This document shows positions 1-8,998 of a DNA stretch of 64,000 bases, one piece after another. Origin of the DNA: Bacteroidia bacterium (GTDB lineage Bacteria; Bacteroidota; Bacteroidia; AKYH767-A; OLB10); NCBI GenBank assembly GCA_016788065.1, contig JAEUTI010000081.1, positions 1 to 64,000 of the forward strand, in the 5' to 3' direction. Below the pieces are notes generated by a model. That model was given only the letters and a program-made list of their open reading frames with translations, did no database searches and was not told the origin of the DNA. Within the stretch, counting starts at the first letter, position 1; every line of letters begins with the position of its first letter. The position numbers and the translations under genes are program-made.

Positions 1-941
1 GCAACTCCACCACCACCGGTACTGAATACGTGTCCGATGTCATAGTTTGCAGAACCAATAACAGCATTGCAATTGTTAATGTTTTCAGTAAGCATAGTGC
101 TTCCATTTCCATTAGTGTAAGGATCAGTTGCGCTGTTTGTATATACAAGCAGGTTGTTGTTTGCAATTAAAACCATTCTGATACTTACTTCAGTTTCATA
201 AACTCCGTTAACACGGTTCATAGAAGTAACCATACCTGCTAATCCACCGGAAACAGTTCCACCTTTAGTTGCAGTATATTCTCCTGTTCCGGCAAGTGCC
301 AAACGATAAGTACGAAGTTGTGTTCCTATTGATCGTTGACCTTGATAATTGGAAGGGATTGACTTCTGAAGATCTTCAGATAAGTCCTCTGTTTCACAAG
401 TGAAGGATGTTGTTCTGGTTACATCTTTCTTGTAGTAACAGATGTAATCAGTAGTTGTGTTAGTACTGTAAGGATCAATGAAAACTTGTCCACGTGGAGA
501 TAGTATCATCGCATGAAAACCAAGCGGAGTGATATCTAACCGGATGTGATCTTCAGGATGATCAATACCATATCCTGCGAAAGTTTTAATCTCAGGAAAA
601 TTGGCTGCTAAATCGGGATGCATTACAACCGATTTGTAGATACTAAATGCTTGTGTTGTTCCATCAGGCATTGGCATATTGAATACTACCTGCCCACTCG
701 TCCGGTAAGCAGATTCTTCCGGAGCCTGTCCTAATAGTTGTTCCATCGCAACCTGATCGAGTTGCAATGTTCTGTAGTTAGATGGGAATGTGTAACGCTC
801 TCCTTTAAGAACAATAGCAGACTCCGATACATCTGTAAGTGGCTTCCTCAGCGTCTGCTGAGCATTCACTTTAATGCCCTGCACAAACAAGGCACTAACA
901 AGTAAACCCATAAGTTTACTTCTCATATTGAATTTTGTCAT
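1..941 (-). CDS. Secreted reprolysin-like metalloprotease, N-terminal part (runs off the window)
   Basis: The frame is open from an ATG at 941 to the left edge, giving about 313 residues without the C-terminus. A second ATG at 926 is an alternative start. The N-terminus is a signal peptide (hydrophobic core LMGLLVSALFV, cleavage probably after VNAQ near residue 28). The body resembles the N-terminal region of Bacteroidota secreted zinc proteases of the reprolysin-like group, including the stretch NYDIGHVFSTGGGGVA at the very edge. In that family this stretch lies shortly before the HExxHxxGxxH zinc site, which is outside the window. The usual partner feature, a C-terminal T9SS sorting domain, also cannot be seen. 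The family call rests on recalled similarity and is fairly firm; the active site is not verified. Confidence 0.75.
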   Translation of the reverse strand, partial: MTKFNMRSKLMGLLVSALFVQGIKVNAQQTLRKPLTDVSESAIVLKGERYTFPSNYRTLQLDQVAMEQLLGQAPEESAYRTSGQVVFNMPMPDGTTQAFSIYKSVVMHPDLAANFPEIKTFAGYGIDHPEDHIRLDITPLGFHAMILSPRGQVFIDPYSTNTTTDYICYYKKDVTRTTSFTCETEDLSEDLQKSIPSNYQGQRSIGTQLRTYRLALAGTGEYTATKGGTVSGGLAGMVTSMNRVNGVYETEVSIRMVLIANNNLLVYTNSATDPYTNGNGSTMLTENINNCNAVIGSANYDIGHVFSTGGGGV

Positions 942-1203
942 TGATAAATAATTTAGATTTTAAATTGGTTGGTTTTTGGGAATATCAAAGTTAGCGACTT
1001 ATACTATGCAGCGCAAGATGAAAACTGCCAAATAGTTAAGAAAAGTTCAACGGGAAGATGTTAATTTATTAATATTCAGCTATATAATATTAATTATATA
1101 GAATGAAAGTGCTCAAAACGACAAAACATTGACATCTTCTTTTGTGAATAACATCAACTGTGCATACAAGTAAAGTAAAATTGTAAAAGAAATGCTACAA
1201 AAA

Positions 1204-2463
1204 TTAGTCTCTTCTCAAGAGCTGTATAGCTTTTTTAACACCATCTAAAAGTTGGTCAATTTCGGTGAATGTATTATAAAACATAAACGAAGCTCTGATA
1301 GTACCGGGAATACCGAATCGTTGCATTACCGGTTCAGTACAATGGAGACCGGTTCTTACCGCAATTCCCAAAGTATCGAGATACATACCGGCATCCAAAG
1401 CATTTACACCTTCAATAACAAATGAAACAACACTGCTTTTTTTAGAGGCTGTTCCTATTAATTTCACATGCGGGATTTTTTTTAAGCCTTCTGTTGCATG
1501 AGCCAGAAGTTCTTGTTCGAATGCAGCTACTGAATTTAAATCAATCCCATTCATATAATCGATAGCCGTTCCCAAAGCGATTACATCAGCAATATTTGGG
1601 GTGCCGGCTTCAAACTTAAATGGTACTTCATTAAAAGTGGTCTTCTCAAAACTTACCGAATGAATCATTTCACCACCACCCTGATAAGGAGGCATATTTT
1701 CCAGCAAATTTAGTTTCCCATATAAAACGCCCACACCGGTTGGTCCAAACATTTTGTGACCCGAAAAAGCAAAGAAATCACAATCCAGGTCCTGAACATC
1801 GATTTTGGAATGAGCTACCGCCTGCGCACCATCTACCAATACAGGTATGTTTCTTTCATGTGCAAGAGCAATAATTTCCTTAACGGGATTTATGGTTCCA
1901 AGCGAATTGGAAGTATGCACTATAGCAACAAATTTTGTTTTTTCATTCAGTAATGATTTGAACGAATCGATGATTAATTCACCGGCATCATTCATTTCAA
2001 TTACTCTAAGTTTCGCACCTTTTTCTTCGCAAAGTAATTGCCAGGGAACAATATTACTGTGATGTTCCATGGCACTGACAATGATCTCATCACCAGCACC
2101 AATGTTTTTCCTGCCGTATGTAGCTGCCACGAGATTAACAGATTCCGTCGTGCCTCGGGTAAATATTATTTCACGTTCACTGGAAGCATGAATAAACTCC
2201 TGCACTTTTACCCTAACATCATCAAATGCCTGTGACGCCTTCTGACTCAAAAAATGCACACCACGATGAATATTCGCATTGTAGGTTGCATAATATTCCT
2301 GCAATGCTTCAATCACGATTGCAGGTTTTTGAGAAGTGGCAGCATTATCGAAATAAATCAGTGGCTTCCCATAAGGTTTTTCATTCAGAATAGGGAAGTC
2401 GGCGCGCAAGCCTGCACAATATTGCTGACTTTGGATGGCGGGAATAGGGACTTCGGTATTCAT
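1204..2463 (-). CDS. sufS: Cysteine desulfurase SufS
   Basis: A 419-residue class V PLP-dependent aminotransferase that takes sulfur from cysteine for Fe-S cluster assembly in the cytoplasm. The PLP lysine is K237 in SGHKMFGPTG, and the persulfide cysteine is C375 in RTGLHCTEP, the SufS/group II pattern. Conserved EHHSN and DGAQAVAH motifs are present. Length is usual for SufS. It is the last gene of the suf operon, 50 nt after sufD. No sufE or sufU lies in the window, so its sulfur-transfer partner must be elsewhere. Confidence 0.96.
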   Translation of the reverse strand: MNTEVPIPAIQSQQYCAGLRADFPILNEKPYGKPLIYFDNAATSQKPAIVIEALQEYYATYNANIHRGVHFLSQKASQAFDDVRVKVQEFIHASSEREIIFTRGTTESVNLVAATYGRKNIGAGDEIIVSAMEHHSNIVPWQLLCEEKGAKLRVIEMNDAGELIIDSFKSLLNEKTKFVAIVHTSNSLGTINPVKEIIALAHERNIPVLVDGAQAVAHSKIDVQDLDCDFFAFSGHKMFGPTGVGVLYGKLNLLENMPPYQGGGEMIHSVSFEKTTFNEVPFKFEAGTPNIADVIALGTAIDYMNGIDLNSVAAFEQELLAHATEGLKKIPHVKLIGTASKKSSVVSFVIEGVNALDAGMYLDTLGIAVRTGLHCTEPVMQRFGIPGTIRASFMFYNTFTEIDQLLDGVKKAIQLLRRD

Positions 2464-2513
2464 TTTTGTTATAGTATTATTACTAAGAAAAATTCTTCAT
2501 TGTTTTCGAAATA

Positions 2514-3740
2514 TTACTGCATTAATTTGGCCTCAGCTTTTTGTTGCAGCGTTTCCCTGAGTTCATCTGACTTTATATTATTCAGTACATCGGCTACAAA
2601 TGCAATATTCAGCAATGTGCGCGCACTCTTTTCTCCGATGCCACGGGCTCTTAAATAGAATAATGCTTCTTCATCAAGCTGACCTGTTGTTGCACCATGT
2701 GTACATTTAACATCATCAGCAAATATTTCAAGCTGTGGTTTGGTGTTCATGGTTGCATCATCAGAAAGCAAAATGTTTTTATTCGACTGATATGCATTTG
2801 TTTTCTGAGCATCTTTCCTTACAAATATTTTGCCATTGAAAACGCCGGATGCTTTCCCTCCAATCACGCCTTTATATAATTCATTACTGAAGCAATTAGG
2901 CATGGCATGGTCTACCAATGTGTGATTGTCGGTAAGTTGTTCGCCATCGAGAATATACAATCCAAATAAATGCGCTGTGCAATTGGTGTCGTTGAGCTTT
3001 ATATGTAGGTTGTTACGGGTCAGTCTGCCATTTAGTGTAACTGTTACCGTATCAAATGTGCTATTTTTCTCCTGAATGGTTTGTGTGAAATTTATTTGCG
3101 AAGCAGCATCAGAATCGAGCTGTGCTTTGCAAAGTTCAACCCTTGCACTTTCATGAACTACAATTTCATTTACCACATTAATTAATCCGTTGCACTGTTT
3201 ATTCAATGCATGGTAACTTTCTACAATTGAAATCGCAGCTTGCTTTTCTGCCACTATTAAATTCCGGATGGAAGTAATGTGATCTGATTGTTCGTTGGTA
3301 TTTACATGTAAAATGTGAATCGTTTTCCCGATCACCGCATTTGCCGGAACATGAATGAATACACCTTCGTGATCAACAGCAGTGTTTAAAGCAACAAAAG
3401 GTTCTGTACCAAAAGAAACGACCTTGCCAAAATTATTTTTGAAGGTTTGATTTTCTTTTAGAGAGGAAATGGGACCAATTACGAGATTTTCGATGGCGCC
3501 TGTTGAGGACAAGTCGGCCCTATAGATTCCATTTTCAAATACCAGAAGGTGCACATTATTGCCTGCAATCATGCAAGGGGTTAAGTCGGATGCGCTTAAA
3601 CGAGCAGGTGCGGCTGAAAATACGGGTTGATCGGGTAGTATTTGTTGTACATTAAAATATTTCCACTCCTCATTTTTTGTGGATGGGAAGCCTAGTCTTT
3701 TGAATGTTTCAACTGCTTCTTTCTTTATTTCGGCAATCAT
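2514..3740 (-). CDS. sufD: Fe-S cluster assembly scaffold subunit SufD
   Basis: A 408-residue SufB/SufD-family protein that forms the SufBC2D scaffold with SufB and SufC. The C-terminal half has the family core, with KCTHGATTGQLDEEALFYLRARG and a helical tail. The N-terminus (RLGFPSTKNEEWKYFNV) is the typical SufD entry, where the EEWK(Y/F) motif is conserved. It lies between sufC (95 nt upstream) and sufS. An exact 16-nt direct repeat (TATTACTGCATTAATT) covers its stop codon region (2512-2527) and recurs just upstream of its start (3777-3792). Confidence 0.95.
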   Translation of the reverse strand: MIAEIKKEAVETFKRLGFPSTKNEEWKYFNVQQILPDQPVFSAAPARLSASDLTPCMIAGNNVHLLVFENGIYRADLSSTGAIENLVIGPISSLKENQTFKNNFGKVVSFGTEPFVALNTAVDHEGVFIHVPANAVIGKTIHILHVNTNEQSDHITSIRNLIVAEKQAAISIVESYHALNKQCNGLINVVNEIVVHESARVELCKAQLDSDAASQINFTQTIQEKNSTFDTVTVTLNGRLTRNNLHIKLNDTNCTAHLFGLYILDGEQLTDNHTLVDHAMPNCFSNELYKGVIGGKASGVFNGKIFVRKDAQKTNAYQSNKNILLSDDATMNTKPQLEIFADDVKCTHGATTGQLDEEALFYLRARGIGEKSARTLLNIAFVADVLNNIKSDELRETLQQKAEAKLMQ

Positions 3741-3834
3741 AATTAATTCTAATTTTCCGGTGAACCGGGATGGTAGTATTACTGCATTAATTGCATTTAA
3801 GATGGATTTTTCGAAAAGTTAATGTCTGTATAAA

Positions 3835-4587
3835 TCAGGCTTCAACTTCTTCCTTAATCCAATCGTATCCTTTTTCTTCAAGTTCCAGGGCAAGCTCTTT
3901 GGTACCTGATTTAACGATGCGGCCTTTGTAAAGCACGTGCACGAAATCGGGAACAATATAATCCAGTAATCTTTGGTAGTGTGTGATTACAATGAAGGAA
4001 CGTTTCCCATCGCGCAAAGCATTCACCCCATTGGAGACAATACGGAGGGCATCGATATCGAGTCCGGAATCGGTTTCATCCATGATAGCTAATTGTGGTT
4101 CCAGCATGGCCATTTGAAATATCTCATTTCTTTTTTTCTCCCCACCACTGAAGCCTTCATTCACAGAACGTGTGGTCATCTGCTTGTCCATTTCAACGAG
4201 CTTCATTTTCTCTTTCATAACAGCAAGAAAGTCCTTCGAATCATAAGGTTCAAGTCCTTTTGATTTCCGAACCTCATTAACGGCAGTTTTAAGAAAATTC
4301 GCATTGCTTACTCCGGGAATTTCAACCGGGTATTGGAAAGCCAGAAATATACCTGCCCGGGCACGGTCCTCGGGAGACAATTCCAATAAATCGACACCAT
4401 TGAAAGTAACAGTACCATCGAGAACTTCATATTCTTCTCTTCCCGCTAAAACAGAAGCAAGGGTACTTTTTCCGGAACCATTAGGACCCATTATGGCATG
4501 CACTTCACCGGGTTTAACATCCAAATTCAATCCGTTTAGAATTTGTTTTTCTTCAACACGCGCATGCAGATTTTTGATCGTTAACAT
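3835..4587 (-). CDS. sufC: Fe-S assembly ATPase SufC
   Basis: A 250-residue ABC-type ATPase that powers the SufBCD scaffold; it is cytoplasmic and not a transporter. Walker A is GPNGSGKS at residues 34-41, the signature is FSGGEKKR at 146-153 and Walker B with catalytic Glu is LAIMDE at 166-171. The signature variant with EKKR is characteristic of SufC. Between it and sufB lie a tandem heptamer array, palindromic repeats and a four-helix-bundle gene, so the usual tight sufB-sufC spacing is broken by about 690 nt. Confidence 0.97.
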   Translation of the reverse strand: MLTIKNLHARVEEKQILNGLNLDVKPGEVHAIMGPNGSGKSTLASVLAGREEYEVLDGTVTFNGVDLLELSPEDRARAGIFLAFQYPVEIPGVSNANFLKTAVNEVRKSKGLEPYDSKDFLAVMKEKMKLVEMDKQMTTRSVNEGFSGGEKKRNEIFQMAMLEPQLAIMDETDSGLDIDALRIVSNGVNALRDGKRSFIVITHYQRLLDYIVPDFVHVLYKGRIVKSGTKELALELEEKGYDWIKEEVEA

Positions 4588-4600
4588 TTTTATTTAAGTA

Positions 4601-4640
4601 GTAAGTTGTAAGTTGTAAGTTGTAAGTTGAAGGTTGTAAG
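4601..4640. repeat. Heptamer tandem array (GTAAGTT)n
   Basis: Four perfect copies of GTAAGTT (4601-4628) are followed by a variant GAAGGTT and a partial GTAAG. The heptamer resumes as TTGTAAG at 4666-4672 and 4685-4691, after two palindrome insertions. The array sits between the four-helix-bundle gene and sufC. Confidence 0.95.
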
Positions 4641-4684
4641 CGCCGCCCTGAGCGCAGCCGAAGGGTTGTAAGCTAATCGAAGGG
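4641..4684. repeat. REP-like palindrome copy plus a truncated second copy
   Basis: A full copy of the dispersed palindrome family lies at 4641-4665 (core GCCCTGAGCG, end CCGAAGGG). A shorter piece with the same end, CTAATCGAAGGG, lies at 4673-4684. Both interrupt the GTAAGTT array, and deleting either would leave the 7-nt phase intact. Other copies are at 17689-17743 and 62764-62954. Confidence 0.85.
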
Positions 4685-4696
4685 TTGTAAGTTTTG

Positions 4697-5089
4697 TTAG
4701 ATATTTGCTTCCTTGTTTTTATCGGAGTTTTTTTCAAGATATTTTATAAAATTGTTGATCATGCTGCTGATTTCTGAAGCCATTTTTTGGCAACGGATGA
4801 AAACTTCTTCATTAATATAATTCAAGTCAAAGCAGATATATAATTGAGAGCGTAATTCACCTGCGGAGCCCTTCGCAACATTGAGAAAATATTTAAACTC
4901 TTTATTACTTTTTCTTTCAAAGCCCTCTGCAATATTTGACATGATTGAAATAGATGATTTACGAATTTGGTCTTTTAAAGCGAAGTCTTTGTTGAAGTTG
5001 GGTAAATTAGATTCTGCATAAATCATTTTGTTTAATTCTCTCGCGCGTTGCCAGGCTTGTATGTCTTCAAATTTAACTATTGCTGCCAT
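4697..5089 (-). CDS. Four helix bundle protein (23S rRNA intervening-sequence protein family)
   Basis: A 130-residue, all-helical protein. Motifs typical of the family are FEDIQAWQRARELNKMIY at the N-terminus, then KDQIRKSSISIMSNIAEGFER and the FLNVAKGSAGELRSQLYI helix. Its biochemical role is unknown; homologues occur inside 23S rRNA intervening sequences and as many free-standing copies in Bacteroidota. Here it lies between sufB and sufC on the same strand and is not part of known suf machinery. It is bracketed by heptamer arrays at 4601-4640 and 5237-5267, which share an inverted 13-mer. This suggests an inserted unit rather than an ancestral operon member. Confidence 0.88.
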   Translation of the reverse strand: MAAIVKFEDIQAWQRARELNKMIYAESNLPNFNKDFALKDQIRKSSISIMSNIAEGFERKSNKEFKYFLNVAKGSAGELRSQLYICFDLNYINEEVFIRCQKMASEISSMINNFIKYLEKNSDKNKEANI

Positions 5090-5236
5090 AAAAAAAGATT
5101 TTAAAAAGTGGTATATGTTTATTATTATATTAATTTGATAACCTTATTGAATCAAGAATTAATTTTAAGAATTAATATGAATTATTATAATGAATAACTT
5201 TTATATGTTATACATTTCAGCTATTCAGTACTCTAT

Positions 5237-5267
5237 AACCTTCAACTTTCAACCTTCAACTTTCAAC
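5237..5267. repeat. Heptamer tandem array (AACYTTC)n
   Basis: Four alternating copies of AACCTTC and AACTTTC plus a partial AAC. The 13-mer CAACCTTCAACTT at 5250-5262 is the exact reverse complement of AAGTTGAAGGTTG at 4624-4636, so the two arrays flank the four-helix-bundle gene in inverted orientation. Confidence 0.92.
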
Positions 5268-5275
5268 TGTTTTCA

Positions 5276-6721
5276 TTACCCTACACTTCCTTCTAAGCTA
5301 ATCGCAAGTAACTTCTGTGCTTCAACGGCAAACTCCATCGGCAACTGATTAAAGACTTCTTTACAATAGCCATTTACAATTAATCCAATTGCATCTTCTG
5401 TGGCGATGCCTCTTTGGTTGCAATAGAAGATTTGATCTTCGCCAACTTTCGAAGTAGTGGCTTCATGTTCTACTTTCGCAGATTTGTTGGCTACTTCAAG
5501 ATAAGGGAATGTATGTGCTCCGCATTTATCACCCAGCAATAAGGAATCACATTGTGAGAAATTTCGGGCATTATCTGCTTTCTTGTTAATCTTCACCAAC
5601 CCGCGATAACTATTATGACTTTTTCCTCCGGAAATTCCTTTTGATATAATGGTACTCTTGGTGTTTTTGCCAATATGAATCATCTTCGTTCCGGTATCGG
5701 CTTGTTGCATGTTGTTAGTGACAGCAACAGAATAGAATTCACCAATAGAGTAATTCCCTTTAAGAATTACACTGGGGTATTTCCAGGTAATAGCAGAACC
5801 GGTCTCGACCTGCGTCCATGAAATTTTGGAGTAGTCACCCAGACAAATTCCTCGTTTAGTAACGAAATTATAAATACCACCTTTACCTTCTTTGTCACCG
5901 GGATACCAGTTTTGCACGGTAGAATATTTTACTTGCGCACGTTCGTGAGAAACAATTTCAACAACTGCTGCATGCAACTGGTTCTCATCACGCATTGGAG
6001 CAGTACATCCTTCGAGGTAACTCACATAAGCGCCTTCTTCCGCAACTATCAGAGTACGTTCAAATTGACCGGTACCTGCTGAATTTATGCGGAAATAAGT
6101 AGATAATTCCATCGGACAACGAACGCCTTTTGGTATGTAACAGAAAGATCCGTCACTGAATACTGCCGAGTTAAGTGCAGCATAATAGTTGTCGGTTGCC
6201 GGAACTACAGAGCCAAGATATTTTTTTATTAAATCCGGATGTTCATGTACAGCTTCTGAGAATGATGAAAAAATAATTCCCAATTCAGCAAGTGATTCCC
6301 GAAAGGTCGTCTTCACAGAAACGCTGTCGATAACTGCATCAACAGCAACGTTAGCGAGTCGCTTTTGTTCTTCAAGTGAAATACCAAGTTTATCGAATGT
6401 TGCCTTAATTTCAGGATCAAGTTCATCGAGGCTGTTTAAAACCTTCTTAGGCTTAGGAGCTGAATAATAAATAATATCCTGAAAGTTAATTTCTGGGTAA
6501 TTTACATTGGGCCACTTAGGCTCGGTCATTGTCAGCCAATGCCTGTATGCTTTCAGTCTCCATTCCAATAACCACTCTGGCTCATTTTTTTTAGTTGAAA
6601 TGAATCGAACTATATCTTCACTCAATCCCATCGGTGCATTGTCGGATTCTATATCCGATACAAAGCCCCATTTGTACTCCGAAGAGGTTACCTCATCCAG
6701 TATTTTCTGATCGTCTGACAT
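5276..6721 (-). CDS. sufB: Fe-S cluster assembly scaffold protein SufB
   Basis: A 481-residue core scaffold on which Fe-S clusters are built in the SufBC2D complex. Conserved stretches include [21 protein letters not shown], the beta-helix region with [19 protein letters not shown], and the C-terminal [20 protein letters not shown], which contains the conserved cysteine-containing segment. Length is normal for SufB. It follows the sufA-like gene by 43 nt and is probably co-transcribed with it. Confidence 0.97.
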   Translation of the reverse strand: MSDDQKILDEVTSSEYKWGFVSDIESDNAPMGLSEDIVRFISTKKNEPEWLLEWRLKAYRHWLTMTEPKWPNVNYPEINFQDIIYYSAPKPKKVLNSLDELDPEIKATFDKLGISLEEQKRLANVAVDAVIDSVSVKTTFRESLAELGIIFSSFSEAVHEHPDLIKKYLGSVVPATDNYYAALNSAVFSDGSFCYIPKGVRCPMELSTYFRINSAGTGQFERTLIVAEEGAYVSYLEGCTAPMRDENQLHAAVVEIVSHERAQVKYSTVQNWYPGDKEGKGGIYNFVTKRGICLGDYSKISWTQVETGSAITWKYPSVILKGNYSIGEFYSVAVTNNMQQADTGTKMIHIGKNTKSTIISKGISGGKSHNSYRGLVKINKKADNARNFSQCDSLLLGDKCGAHTFPYLEVANKSAKVEHEATTSKVGEDQIFYCNQRGIATEDAIGLIVNGYCKEVFNQLPMEFAVEAQKLLAISLEGSVG

Positions 6722-6764
6722 CTATTTTTATTTAGACTGATTCAAAGTAAGCAATGAAATTTTT

Positions 6765-7091
6765 TTAAACTGCGAAGCTTTCGCCACAGCCGCAGGTGCG
6801 GGAAGCATTGGGATTATTGAATACAAATCCTTTTCCATTCAACCCATCAGTGAACTCAAGTTGAGTTCCTATGAGGTACAGAAAAGATTTTTTATCGCAA
6901 ACAATTTTGACTCCCTTGTCTTCAAATACTTTGTCGTCGGCTTTCAATTGGTTATCGAAATCGAGAACATAAGTCAAACCGGAACAACCGCCACCGGCAA
7001 CACCTACTCGCACAAAATATGAATCATCACGATTGCCTTCAGCTCTCAGGTGGTTCAGTTTTGTTAATGCGGATTCTGTTACTGTAATCAT
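6765..7091 (-). CDS. sufA: A-type Fe-S carrier protein (SufA/IscA/ErpA family)
   Basis: A 108-residue HesB-like protein that carries Fe-S clusters to client proteins. The three ligand cysteines are C36 (GGGCSGL), C100 and C102 (RTCGCGESF). The frame is open upstream to 7241, but that extension runs through the terminator at 7210-7230 and past a promoter box at 7128-7135, so the ATG at 7091 is the real start. It heads the suf operon. The name sufA follows from position; sequence alone does not separate SufA from IscA or ErpA. Confidence 0.93.
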   Translation of the reverse strand: MITVTESALTKLNHLRAEGNRDDSYFVRVGVAGGGCSGLTYVLDFDNQLKADDKVFEDKGVKIVCDKKSFLYLIGTQLEFTDGLNGKGFVFNNPNASRTCGCGESFAV

Positions 7092-7127
7092 GGTAATATT
7101 TCTGATTTTAAGCTTTTTAACTAAGTG

Positions 7128-7135
7128 CAAAGGTA
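7128..7135 (-). promoter_or_regulatory. Putative suf operon promoter, -7 box TACCTTTG
   Basis: Read on the minus strand, TACCTTTG fits the Bacteroidota -7 consensus TAnnTTTG. Exactly 20 nt upstream is TTAG, one mismatch from the TTTG -33 box. It lies 36 nt before the ATG at 7091. Confidence 0.6.
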
Positions 7136-7201
7136 CGGTTTTATACCCAGAAATACTAACAATTTTCAATGGTTTAAGTTTGCCATGAAGTAAAAACGGG
7201 C

Positions 7202-7230
7202 AAAAAAAAGCCCCCTCAAACGGAGGGGGC
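7202..7230 (-). terminator. Rho-independent terminator of the PKD protein gene
   Basis: An 8-bp perfect stem GCCCCCTC/GAGGGGGC with a 5-nt loop. On the minus strand it is followed by eight T residues. It ends the 7254-8888 transcript and separates it from the suf operon. Confidence 0.9.
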
Positions 7231-7253
7231 AGGATAACCACTTAAAAACCAAA

Positions 7254-8888
7254 TTATTGCTTAACAAATTTTTGATGCTTCACAGAACCGTTGCTGATAA
7301 TCTGAAGAATATAGAGACCTTTTGTTAAGTTGCTGATATCCAGACGTTGTGAATGACTTCCGGCATTATAGCGTACCGTCTCTGAATTGTATACATTTTG
7401 ACCTGTAACTGAGCTTATGCTGAATGAAACTGAAGTTTCACGACTAACATTAAATTGTGCAGTTAAGGCATCCGTTGCTGGATTTGGTGCAACAGTCAGG
7501 GAGCTTACCAGGTCGGTGTTATTTAAGCCGGTTGTTCCGTTCACTACATTTATGGTAATAGGAGCATTAGTTATGCGCAGTAAGGAGAACTGGTAGCAGG
7601 TGGTGTTGGTGCATCCGGTTGCATCGGTAATTGTCAGACAAATAGTGTAAACCCCTGGTCCCGCATAGGTGTGGCTTGGGTAAGCTGTATTGCTGGATGT
7701 TCCATCACCCCAGCTCCATACATAGGTCATAGGTCCTGTTCCGAAGGCAAGATTGTAAGCTATGTAAGTGTGAGGTGTGAGTGTATCAGGATAAATGGCA
7801 AAGTTTGATCCGCAAGATGAACTACCGGTGATAGTGATTACCTGGCAAGATGTACAAGTTTGTCCTGCACCATTTACAACTGTAAGGCATGCTGTGTATG
7901 TTCCGGGAGTAGTGTAAACATGGTTCACATTCTGACCTGTGGCAACACTACCATCACCAAAATCCCATGTCCATGATACATTACCTTGTGCCGGACCATA
8001 AAATGCAGTTCCTGACGGTGCTGTCTGATATCCGAAAGTTGCAAAACATCCGGGGAGGGTATTGATATAAAGTGAGTCGCAATAAGTATCACTGCAACCG
8101 GCAAGTGAATCATAAATTGTTAGGCAAACATTGTACAATCCACCATTTGCATAAGTATGCGAAGGATTTGGTGAATAATCGAAGGAACCATCACCAAAAT
8201 TCCAAACCTGACTTATATTGTTGGTAGCTGTAGATTGATTAACGAAGTTGAAAGTTGTAGTGCCGGGGACCTGATTGGAAGTGAACAATGCATTGCAAGA
8301 GGAAGCACCTGTTACTAGAACTGTCTGGCAGGATGAGCATGTCTGTCCTGTTGTAGTCACAACTGTCAAGCAAGCATTGTAAGATCCCGGAGTCAGATAG
8401 GTATGAACGGGATTATTGCCTGTAGCTGAGCTTCCATCGCCAAAGTCCCAAGACCAAGAAGCATTATTTTGGGTCATGCCTGAAAAAGCAACTACACCCG
8501 GACTAATTTGCTGCCATCCGAATCCTGCATAGCAGGTAGGAGGAAGGACATTGACATAAATTGAATCGCAGAAAGTGCTTGTACACACAAAGCCCTGAAC
8601 CTGAGAGCTGATTGTCAGACAGGCTACATAAACGCCAGTGCTGCTAAAAGTAATTGTAGGATTCTCAAGCGTAGATGCCTGGCCATCAGAAAATGTCCAG
8701 CTGTAAGTAGGTGCAGAACCTGCGGTAAAAGATGAATCGTTGAAGAATACCGTTACGGAACCATTCGGGTTGGTAGTTCCTACAGCATAAGTAAACCCGG
8801 CCTGACAGAAAGGCTGTGCTTTCACGGTGGATGTCAAGCCGAACACCGAAAGCACTAAGAGTGAGAGAGTTAATAGATGTTTTTTCAT
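7254..8888 (-). CDS. Secreted PKD-repeat protein with T9SS type A sorting domain
   Basis: A 544-residue surface protein. A signal peptide ends at about residue 25 (VKAQ). Five PKD-like domains follow at roughly 27-113, 117-193, 197-275, 278-353 and 357-437, each with a WxFGDG-like turn and a Cys-rich end. The domains alternate between two subtypes (A-B-A-B-A): B copies share CYAGF/CFATF starts and GQTCSSCQ/GQTCTSCQ ends, which indicates internal duplication. The C-terminal ~80 residues begin with VAPNPATD and form a T9SS type A sorting domain. It is probably an adhesin or cell-surface structural protein; no enzyme motif is visible. Confidence 0.9.
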   Translation of the reverse strand: MKKHLLTLSLLVLSVFGLTSTVKAQPFCQAGFTYAVGTTNPNGSVTVFFNDSSFTAGSAPTYSWTFSDGQASTLENPTITFSSTGVYVACLTISSQVQGFVCTSTFCDSIYVNVLPPTCYAGFGWQQISPGVVAFSGMTQNNASWSWDFGDGSSATGNNPVHTYLTPGSYNACLTVVTTTGQTCSSCQTVLVTGASSCNALFTSNQVPGTTTFNFVNQSTATNNISQVWNFGDGSFDYSPNPSHTYANGGLYNVCLTIYDSLAGCSDTYCDSLYINTLPGCFATFGYQTAPSGTAFYGPAQGNVSWTWDFGDGSVATGQNVNHVYTTPGTYTACLTVVNGAGQTCTSCQVITITGSSSCGSNFAIYPDTLTPHTYIAYNLAFGTGPMTYVWSWGDGTSSNTAYPSHTYAGPGVYTICLTITDATGCTNTTCYQFSLLRITNAPITINVVNGTTGLNNTDLVSSLTVAPNPATDALTAQFNVSRETSVSFSISSVTGQNVYNSETVRYNAGSHSQRLDISNLTKGLYILQIISNGSVKHQKFVKQ

Positions 8889-8940
8889 TTTGATTGATTT
8901 TTGAATTATTTAAATTCGGTTTAATTTCTGTTTGATGACC

Positions 8941-8948
8941 CAAATGTA
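8941..8948 (-). promoter_or_regulatory. Putative -7 box TACATTTG for the PKD protein gene
   Basis: On the minus strand TACATTTG fits TAnnTTTG and lies about 53 nt before the ATG at 8888. No good -33 box is seen at the expected distance. Confidence 0.5.
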
Positions 8949-8998
8949 CGGGGTGCTTCCGGTTTCAGAATAGTCAATTCTTGGCACTTCTTACGCAC

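Noticed and set aside
7092-7241. N-terminal extension of the A-type Fe-S carrier
   Set aside because: It would include the terminator of the upstream gene and the promoter box; family members begin at the MITVTES-like start.
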